Below, piece after piece: positions 57,200-64,000 of a stretch of 64,000 nucleotides of DNA. This stretch comes from Alitta virens. Its lineage: Eukaryota; Annelida; Polychaeta; Phyllodocida; Nereididae. Location: the NCBI GenBank assembly GCA_932294295.1, contig OW028579.1, forward strand, positions 37,517,362 to 37,581,361. Reading direction: 5' to 3'. Every line of letters begins with the position of its first letter. Position 1 is the stretch's first letter. A program made the translations under genes and the position numbers. The notes below the pieces were generated by a model. It made no database searches. It saw only the letters and a program-made list of their open reading frames with translations, and was not told the DNA's origin.

Positions 57200-57487
57200 A
57201 ATGTTTTATAGCTAAATCATTGCTCTGCACAGTATTGCTGGCTAGCTCCTGGTTACAGGCTATTGCAGAAGGTCTATTATTTTTAAAGCTAACACTGCAC
57301 AAGATGTCACTTGAATTTTTGCCTGAAAACATAATCAGAAAGTTTTTGCCAAATTGCCAAGTCAGGCAGGTTGGGGTAATGCATTCAGAATCATCGGGTT
57401 ATAGACAGGCATATTATAAAATGGTTATCTAGATTGTCGTCTTTCATTCTGAGAAAACTTTGTGGCTGGAGAAAGACTAAAAACCAT

Positions 57488-57559
57488 TAGCAGAGCATGG
57501 TTTCGATCCACGGACCTCTGGGTTATGGGCCCAGCACGCTTCCACTGCGCCACTCTGCT
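57488..57559 (-). tRNA. tRNA-iMet(CAT)
   Basis: Unit 43, copy 1 of 3, consensus. Upstream AATACATTC is private. Confidence 0.96.
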
Positions 57560-57834
57560 TGCACAGGGTGCAGTGTGAGGATGATGCAATACATTCAGAC
57601 TCATCAGGCATATTATACCATGGTTATCTAGATTGAAAAAAACTCTGAAGATGTCACTTAAATTTTTGCCTGAAAACATCCTCAGAAAGTTTTTGCCAAA
57701 TTGCCAAGTCAGGCAGGTTGGGGTAATGCATTCAGACTCATCGGGTTATAGACAGGCATATTATAAAATGGCTATCTAGATTGTCGTCTTTCATTCTGAG
57801 AAAACTTTGTGGCTGGAGAAAGACTAAAAACCAT

Positions 57835-57906
57835 TAGCAGAGCATGGTTTCGATCCACGGACCTCTGGGTTATGGGCCCAGCACGCTTCCACTGCGCCAC
57901 TCTGCT
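57835..57906 (-). tRNA. tRNA-iMet(CAT)
   Basis: Unit 43, copy 2 of 3, consensus. Spacer is a fine A/B mosaic (GGCTATC then GTCGTC). Confidence 0.96.
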
Positions 57907-58181
57907 TGCACAGGGTGCAGTGTGAGGATGATGCAATGCATTCAGACTCATCAGGCATATTATACCATGGTTATCTAGATTGAAAAAAACTCTGAAGATG
58001 TCACTTAAATTTTTGCCTGAAAACATCCTCAGAAAGTTTTTGCCAAATTGCCAAGTCAGGCAGCTTGGGGTAATGCATTCAAATTCATCTGGTTATAGAC
58101 AGGCATATCATAAAATGGCTATCTAGATTGTTGTTTTTGATTCTGAAAAAACTTTGTGGCTGGAGAAAGACTAAAAACCAT

Positions 58182-58253
58182 TAGCAGAGCATGGTTTCGA
58201 TCCACGGACCTCTGGGTTATGGGCCCAGCACGCTTCCACTGCGCCACTCTGCT
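58182..58253 (-). tRNA. tRNA-iMet(CAT)
   Basis: Unit 43, copy 3 of 3, consensus. Confidence 0.96.
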
Positions 58254-58589
58254 TGCACAGGGTGCAGTGTGAGGATGATGCAATGCATTCAGACTCATCA
58301 GGCATATTATACAATGGTTATCTAGATTGAAAAAAACTCTGAAAATATCAAACTGCTAAATTTGACAAAATTAAAAGTAGAGTCAATCTACCTAATTCCA
58401 TGAAGACCCAAATCCATGAAAACCTGCAACATCAATCCGCAACTGCTCAATAGTAATTTTTCACCATCATTGCTTGACTATGTACCAAGATAGAATAGAT
58501 TCATTTATTTATCTGCCTTGGGTACCAGTTGTTTATTGGGGTTGAGGGGAATCACGGAATTAGGTACACTGACACTATAGAATAAACAT

Positions 58590-58670
58590 GGTAGTGTGGC
58601 CGAGCGGTCTAAGGCGCTGGTTTTAGGCACCAGTCTCTCTGAGGCGTGGGTTCGAATCCCACCACAGCCA
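58590..58670 (+). tRNA. tRNA-Leu(TAG), U69A variant
   Basis: Unit 44. U69A gives an A4/A69 mismatch in the acceptor stem. Unique; possibly impaired. Confidence 0.9.
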
Positions 58671-58958
58671 AATGTTTTATAGCTAAATCATTGCTCTGCA
58701 CAGTATTGCTGGCTAGCTCCTGGTTACAGGCTATTGCAGAAGGTCTATTATTTTTAAAGCTAACACTGCACAAGATGTCACTTGAATTTTTGCCTGAAAA
58801 CATAATCAGAAAGTTTTTGCCAAATTGCCAAGTCAGGCAGGTTGGGGTAATGCATTCAGACTCATCGGGTTATAGACAGGCATATTATAAAATGGTTATC
58901 TAGATTGTCGTCTTTCATTCTGAGAAAACTTTGTGGCTGGAGAAAGACTAAAAACCAT

Positions 58959-59030
58959 TAGCAGAGCATGGTTTCCATCCACGGACCTCTGGGTTATGGG
59001 CCCAGCACGCTTCCACTGCGCCACTCTGCT
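58959..59030 (-). tRNA. tRNA-iMet(CAT), B-box C56G, probably silent
   Basis: Unit 44, copy 1 of 2. Same B-box lesion as 55240, 3,719 bp away, so the damaged copy was duplicated. Confidence 0.88.
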
Positions 59031-59305
59031 TGCACAGGGTGCAGTGTGAGGATGATGCAATGCATTCAGACTCATCAGGCATATTATACCATGGTTATCT
59101 AGATTGAAAAAAACTCTGAAGATGTCACTTAAATTTTTGCCTGAAAACATCCTCAGAAAGTTTTTGCCAAATTGCCAAGTCAGGCAGCTTGGGGTAATGC
59201 ATTCAAATTCATCGGGTTATAGACAGGCATATCATAAAATGGCTATCTAGATTGTTGTTTTTGATTCTGAAAAAACTTTGTGGCTGGAGAAAGACTAAAA
59301 ACCAT

Positions 59306-59377
59306 TAGCAGAGCATGGTTTCGATCCACGGACCTCTGGGTTATGGGCCCAGCACGCTTCCACTGCGCCACTCTGCT
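59306..59377 (-). tRNA. tRNA-iMet(CAT)
   Basis: Unit 44, copy 2 of 2, consensus. Confidence 0.96.
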
Positions 59378-59713
59378 TGCACAGGGTGCAGTGTGAGGAT
59401 GATGCAATGCATTCAGACTCATCAGGCATATTATACAATGGTTATCTAGATTGAAAAAAACTCTGAAAATATCAAACTGCTAAATTTGACAAAATTAAAA
59501 GTAGAGTCAATCTACCTAATTCCATGAAGACCCAAATCCATGAAAACCTGCAACATCAATCCGCAACTGCTCAATAGTAATTTTTCACCATCATTGCTTG
59601 ACTATGTACCAAGATAGAATAGATTCATTTATTTATCTGCCTTGGGTACCAGTTGTTTATTGGGGTTGAGGGGAATCACGGAATTAGGTACACTGACACT
59701 ATAGAATAAACAT

Positions 59714-59794
59714 GGTAGTGTGGCCGAGCGGTCTAAGGCGCTGGTTTTAGGCACCAGTCTCTCTGAGGCGTGGGTTCGAATCCCACCACTGCCA
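59714..59794 (+). tRNA. tRNA-Leu(TAG)
   Basis: Unit 45, consensus. 2,248-bp sister at 61962. Confidence 0.96.
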
Positions 59795-60082
59795 AATGTT
59801 TTATAGCTAAATCATTGCTCTGCACAGTATTGCTGGCTAGCTCCTGGTTACAGGCTATTGCAGAAGGTCTATTATTTTTAAAGCTAACACTGCACAAGAT
59901 GTCACTTGAATTTTTGCCTGAAAACATAATCAGAAAGTTTTTGCCAAATTGCCAAGTCAGGCAGGTTGGGGTAATGCATTCAGAATCATCGGGTTATAGA
60001 CAGGCATATTATAAAATGGTTATCTAGATTGTCGTCTTTCATTCTGAGAAAACTTTGTGGCTGGAGAAAGACTAAAAACCAT

Positions 60083-60154
60083 TAGCAGAGCATGGTTTCG
60101 ATCCACGGACCTCTGGGTTATGGGCCCAGCACGCTTCCACTGCGCCACTCTGCT
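60083..60154 (-). tRNA. tRNA-iMet(CAT)
   Basis: Unit 45, copy 1 of 2, consensus. Sister at 62331. Confidence 0.96.
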
Positions 60155-60429
60155 TGCACAGGGTGCAGTGTGAGGATGATGCAATGCATTCAGACTCATC
60201 AGGCATATTATACCATGGTTATCTAGATTGAAAAAAACTCTGAAGATGTCACTTAAATTTTTGCCTGAAAACATCCTCAGAAAGTTTTTGCCAAATTGCC
60301 AAGTCAGGCAGCTTGGGGTAATGCATTCAAATTCATCGGGTTATAGACAGGCATATCATAAAATGGCTATCTAGATTGTTGTTTTTGATTCTGAAAAAAC
60401 TTTGTGGCTGGAGAAAGACTAAAAACCAT

Positions 60430-60501
60430 TAGCAGAACATGGTTTCGATCCACGGACCTCTGGGTTATGGGCCCAGCACGCTTCCACTGCGCCACTCTGC
60501 T
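60430..60501 (-). tRNA. tRNA-iMet(CAT), C66U variant
   Basis: Unit 45, copy 2 of 2. G7:U66 wobble, shared with 61554, 62678 and 63802. Sister at 62678. Confidence 0.94.
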
Positions 60502-60837
60502 TGCACAGGGTGCAGTGTGAGGATGATGCAATGCATTCAGACTCATCAGGCATATTATACCATGGTTATCTAGATTGAAAAAAACTCTGAAAATATCAAA
60601 CTGCTAAATTTGACAAAATTAAAAGTAGAGTCAATCTACCTAATTCCATGAAGACCCAAATCCATGAAAACCTGCAACATCAATCTGCAACTGCTCAATA
60701 GTAATTTTTCACCATCATTGCTTGACTATGTACCAAGATAGAATAGATTCATTTATTTATCTGCCTTGGGTACCAGTTGTTTATTGGGGTTGAGGGGAAT
60801 CACGGAATTAGGTACACTGACACTATAGAATAAACAT

Positions 60838-60918
60838 GGTAGTGTGGCCGAGCGGTCTAAGGCGCTGGTTTTAGGCACCAGTCTCTCTGAGGCGTGGGTT
60901 CGAATCCCACCACTGCCA
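60838..60918 (+). tRNA. tRNA-Leu(TAG)
   Basis: Unit 46, consensus. Sister at 63086. Confidence 0.96.
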
Positions 60919-61206
60919 AATGTTTTATAGCTAAATCATTGCTCTGCACAGTATTGCTGGCTAGCTCCTGGTTACAGGCTATTGCAGAAGGTCTATTATT
61001 TTTAAAGCTAACACTGCACAAGATGTCACTTGAATTTTTGCCTGAAAACATAATCAGAAAGTTTTTGCCAAATTGCCAAGTCAGGCAGGTTGGGGTAATG
61101 CATTCAGAATCATCGGGTTATAGACAGGCATATTATAAAATGGTTATCTAGATTGTCGTCTTTCATTCTGAGAAAACTTTGTGGCTGGAGAAAGACTAAA
61201 AACCAT

Positions 61207-61278
61207 TAGCAGAGCATGGTTTCGATCCACGGACCTCTGGGTTATGGGCCCAGCACGCTTCCACTGCGCCACTCTGCT
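61207..61278 (-). tRNA. tRNA-iMet(CAT)
   Basis: Unit 46, copy 1 of 2, consensus. Sister at 63455. Confidence 0.96.
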
Positions 61279-61553
61279 TGCACAGGGTGCAGTGTGAGGA
61301 TGATGCAATGCATTCAGACTCATCAGGCATATTATACCATGGTTATCTAGATTGAAAAAAACTCTGAAGATGTCACTTAAATTTTTGCCTGAAAACATCC
61401 TCAGAAAGTTTTTGCCAAATTGACAAGTCAGGCAGCTTGGGGTAATGCATTCAAATTCATCGGGTTATAGACAGGCATATCATAAAATGGCTATCTAGAT
61501 TGTTGTTTTTGATTCTGAAAAAACTTTGTGGCTGGAGAAAGACTAAAAACCAT

Positions 61554-61625
61554 TAGCAGAACATGGTTTCGATCCACGGACCTCTGGGTTATGGGCCCAG
61601 CACGCTTCCACTGCGCCACTCTGCT
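61554..61625 (-). tRNA. tRNA-iMet(CAT), C66U variant
   Basis: Unit 46, copy 2 of 2. Sister at 63802. Confidence 0.94.
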
Positions 61626-61961
61626 TGCACAGGGTGCAGTGTGAGGATGATGCAATGCATTCAGACTCATCAGGCATATTATACAATGGTTATCTAGATT
61701 GAAAAAAACTCTGAAAATATCAAACTGCTAAATTTGACAAAATTAAAAGTAGAGTCAATCTACCTAATTCCATGAAGACCCAAATCCATGAAAACCTGCA
61801 ACATCAATCCGCAACTGCTCAATAGTAATTTTTCACCATCATTGCTTGACTATGTACCAAGATAGAATAGATTCATTTATTTATCTGCCTTGGGTACCAG
61901 TTGTTTATTGGGGTTGAGGGGAATCACGGAATTAGGTACACTGACACTATAGAATAAACAT

Positions 61962-62042
61962 GGTAGTGTGGCCGAGCGGTCTAAGGCGCTGGTTTTAGGC
62001 ACCAGTCTCTCTGAGGCGTGGGTTCGAATCCCACCACTGCCA
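61962..62042 (+). tRNA. tRNA-Leu(TAG)
   Basis: Unit 47, consensus. Sister at 59714. Confidence 0.96.
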
Positions 62043-62330
62043 AATGTTTTATAGCTAAATCATTGCTCTGCACAGTATTGCTGGCTAGCTCCTGGTTACA
62101 GGCTATTGCAGAAGGTCTATTATTTTTAAAGCTAACACTGCACAAGATGTCACTTGAATTTTTGCCTGAAAACATAATCAGAAAGTTTTTGCCAAATTGC
62201 CAAGTCAGGCAGGTTGGGGTAATGCATTCAGAATCATCGGGTTATAGACAGGCATATTATAAAATGGTTATCTAGATTGTCGTCTTTCATTCTGAGAAAA
62301 CTTTGTGGCTGGAGAAAGACTAAAAACCAT

Positions 62331-62402
62331 TAGCAGAGCATGGTTTCGATCCACGGACCTCTGGGTTATGGGCCCAGCACGCTTCCACTGCGCCACTCTG
62401 CT
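62331..62402 (-). tRNA. tRNA-iMet(CAT)
   Basis: Unit 47, copy 1 of 2, consensus. Confidence 0.96.
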
Positions 62403-62677
62403 TGCACAGGGTGCAGTGTGAGGATGATGCAATGCATTCAGACTCATCAGGCATATTATACCATGGTTATCTAGATTGAAAAAAACTCTGAAGATGTCAC
62501 TTAAATTTTTGCCTGAAAACATCCTCAGAAAGTTTTTGCCAAATTGCCAAGTCAGGCAGCTTGGGGTAATGCATTCAAATTCATCGGGTTATAGACAGGC
62601 ATATCATAAAATGGCTATCTAGATTGTTGTTTTTGATTCTGAAAAAACTTTGTGGCTGGAGAAAGACTAAAAACCAT

Positions 62678-62749
62678 TAGCAGAACATGGTTTCGATCCA
62701 CGGACCTCTGGGTTATGGGCCCAGCACGCTTCCACTGCGCCACTCTGCT
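62678..62749 (-). tRNA. tRNA-iMet(CAT), C66U variant
   Basis: Unit 47, copy 2 of 2. Upstream ACCATGG as at 60430. Confidence 0.94.
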
Positions 62750-63085
62750 TGCACAGGGTGCAGTGTGAGGATGATGCAATGCATTCAGACTCATCAGGCA
62801 TATTATACCATGGTTATCTAGATTGAAAAAAACTCTGAAAATATCAAACTGCTAAATTTGACAAAATTAAAAGTAGAGTCAATCTACCTAATTCCATGAA
62901 GACCCAAATCCATGAAAACCTGCAACATCAATCTGCAACTGCTCAATAGTAATTTTTCACCATCATTGCTTGACTATGTACCAAGATAGAATAGATTCAT
63001 TTATTTATCTGCCTTGGGTACCAGTTGTTTATTGGGGTTGAGGGGAATCACGGAATTAGGTACACTGACACTATAGAATAAACAT

Positions 63086-63166
63086 GGTAGTGTGGCCGAG
63101 CGGTCTAAGGCGCTGGTTTTAGGCACCAGTCTCTCTGAGGCGTGGGTTCGAATCCCACCACTGCCA
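63086..63166 (+). tRNA. tRNA-Leu(TAG)
   Basis: Unit 48, consensus; last Leu gene in the window. Confidence 0.96.
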
Positions 63167-63454
63167 AATGTTTTATAGCTAAATCATTGCTCTGCACAGT
63201 ATTGCTGGCTAGCTCCTGGTTACAGGCTATTGCAGAAGGTCTATTATTTTTAAAGCTAACACTGCACAAGATGTCACTTGAATTTTTGCCTGAAAACATA
63301 ATCAGAAAGTTTTTGCCAAATTGCCAAGTCAGGCAGGTTGGGGTAATGCATTCAGAATCATCGGGTTATAGACAGGCATATTATAAAATGGTTATCTAGA
63401 TTGTCGTCTTTCATTCTGAGAAAACTTTGTGGCTGGAGAAAGACTAAAAACCAT

Positions 63455-63526
63455 TAGCAGAGCATGGTTTCGATCCACGGACCTCTGGGTTATGGGCCCA
63501 GCACGCTTCCACTGCGCCACTCTGCT
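63455..63526 (-). tRNA. tRNA-iMet(CAT)
   Basis: Unit 48, copy 1, consensus. Confidence 0.96.
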
Positions 63527-63801
63527 TGCACAGGGTGCAGTGTGAGGATGATGCAATGCATTCAGACTCATCAGGCATATTATACCATGGTTATCTAGAT
63601 TGAAAAAAACTCTGAAGATGTCACTTAAATTTTTGCCTGAAAACATCCTCAGAAAGTTTTTGCCAAATTGACAAGTCAGGCAGCTTGGGGTAATGCATTC
63701 AAATTCATCGGGTTATAGACAGGCATATCATAAAATGGCTATCTAGATTGTTGTTTTTGATTCTGAAAAAACTTTGTGGCTGGAGAAAGACTAAAAACCA
63801 T

Positions 63802-63873
63802 TAGCAGAACATGGTTTCGATCCACGGACCTCTGGGTTATGGGCCCAGCACGCTTCCACTGCGCCACTCTGCT
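63802..63873 (-). tRNA. tRNA-iMet(CAT), C66U variant
   Basis: Unit 48, copy 2 (C position, ACAATGG upstream). The window ends 127 bp further, inside the L-module spacer. Confidence 0.94.
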
Positions 63874-64000
63874 TGCACAGGGTGCAGTGTGAGGATGATG
63901 CAATGCATTCAGACTCATCAGGCATATTATACAATGGTTATCTAGATTGAAAAAAACTCTGAAAATATCAAACTGCTAAATTTGACAAAATTAAAAGTAG

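Larger units (their letters stand above)
54871..58589. repeat. 3,719-bp higher-order repeat, copy 3 (2-2-3 code)
   Basis: Units 41-43. The B-box-damaged initiator at 55240 recurs exactly 3,719 bp on at 58959, so the repeat continues into unit 44 before the code changes to all twos. Confidence 0.8.
59714..61961. repeat. 2,248-bp higher-order repeat, copy 1
   Basis: Units 45-46. Markers recurring 2,248 bp later are ATCTGCAAC (60,683 / 62,931) and TTGACAAGTC (61,423 / 63,671). All four C-position initiator genes of units 45-48 share C66U. Confidence 0.8.
1..64000. repeat. Tandem tRNA-iMet / tRNA-Leu megacluster (two-module array)
   Basis: The whole window is built from two modules. The 347-bp M module carries one minus-strand initiator-Met gene; the approximately 430-bp L module carries one plus-strand Leu(TAG) gene. 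Leu-to-Leu distances are 777, 1124, 1471 or 1818 bp (430 + n x 347, n = 1-4), apart from 1-7-bp indels. Spacers between neighbouring initiator genes are 275 bp, between Leu and the next initiator gene 288 bp, and between the last initiator gene and the next Leu 336 bp. I see no coding gene, transposon or other RNA in the spacers, only AT-rich sequence and T runs. The array runs off both window ends, so its total size is unknown. Confidence 0.97.
61962..64000. repeat. 2,248-bp higher-order repeat, copy 2 (cut by window end)
   Basis: Units 47-48, matching 59,714 onward. The right end lies beyond the window. Confidence 0.8.

Noticed and set aside
85..63646. About 140 open reading frames of 62-105 codons, repeating with high identity
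   Set aside because: They overlap complete folding tRNA genes and their spacers, run in step with the array, and are extended or shifted by single spacer changes (4846, 7723, 21840). Their conservation is explained by the tRNA bodies and by recent duplication.
1..64000. Bacterial, phage or plasmid origin
   Set aside because: The initiator tRNA has eukaryotic A1:U72, A54/A60 and no encoded CCA; B boxes and T-run terminators fit Pol III; there are no operons or ribosome binding sites.
1..64000. CRISPR array
   Set aside because: The repeat units are hundreds of bases long, contain tRNAs, and the spacers are themselves repeated rather than unique.
1..64000. tRNA-derived SINE family
   Set aside because: Every copy has a full cloverleaf including both acceptor strands, proper terminators and fixed tandem order, with no A-rich tail or target-site duplication.
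1..64000. Assignment to vertebrates
   Set aside because: The iMet T stem CGTGG/CCATG and the D-loop base differ from the vertebrate form as I remember it, and the spacers give no recognisable lineage marker. A metazoan call is as far as the sequence supports.

Overview
The window is one uninterrupted tandem array of nuclear tRNA genes from a eukaryote, almost certainly an animal. It contains no protein-coding gene that I can support. By direct reading I count 173 complete tRNA genes: 125 initiator tRNA-Met(CAT), all on the minus strand, and 48 tRNA-Leu(TAG), all on the plus strand. The initiator genes have the eukaryotic hallmarks: an A1:U72 pair, three G:C pairs closing the anticodon stem, A54 and A60 in the T loop, and no encoded CCA. 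Most copies keep intact internal A and B boxes and end in a T run suited to RNA polymerase III. The initiator differs from the human one mainly in the T stem (CGTGG/CCATG instead of GATGG/CCATC, from memory) and in one D-loop base. I therefore call a metazoan but leave the phylum open.

Two modules explain the layout. The M module (347 bp) holds one initiator-Met gene and spacer. The L module (about 430 bp) holds one Leu gene, its own upstream spacer and a downstream spacer. Successive Leu genes lie 430 + n x 347 bp apart: 777, 1124, 1471 or 1818 bp for n = 1 to 4, apart from indels of a few bases. Each Leu gene is divergent from the initiator gene before it (336 bp apart) and convergent with the one after it (288 bp apart). 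From Leu 1 the n-code reads 3 3 3 3 4 4 2 2 2 2 1 2 | 4 3 2 2 4 3 | 3 3 3 3 4 4 2 2 2 2 1 2 | 3 2 3 2 2 3 2 2 3 3 2 2 3 2 2 2 2 2.

Regions: (1) 1-17,262 is copy 1 of a block repeated almost exactly at 24,731-41,993 (offset 24,730/24,731), sharing the n-code and more than ten private variants. (2) 17,184-19,697 recurs at 22,710-25,223 (offset 5,526). These two copies flank a diverged island at about 19.7-21.9 kb. (3) 42-64 kb is more uniform. It carries a 3,719-bp higher-order repeat (2-2-3 code) and, at the far right, a 2,248-bp one. Chimeric spacers mark unequal crossover or conversion throughout.

All genes serve translation: the initiator tRNA starts every cytosolic protein, and tRNA-Leu(UAG) reads CUN leucine codons, chiefly CUA. 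Some copies carry changes likely to impair them. These include a B-box C56G, an A37U next to the initiator anticodon, an altered initiator anticodon stem, acceptor, D-stem or T-stem mismatches, and Leu copies whose TTTT terminator is TTTC. Numerous 62-105-codon open frames recur with the array, but they are translations of tRNA genes and spacer and are not genes. All comparisons were made by eye.
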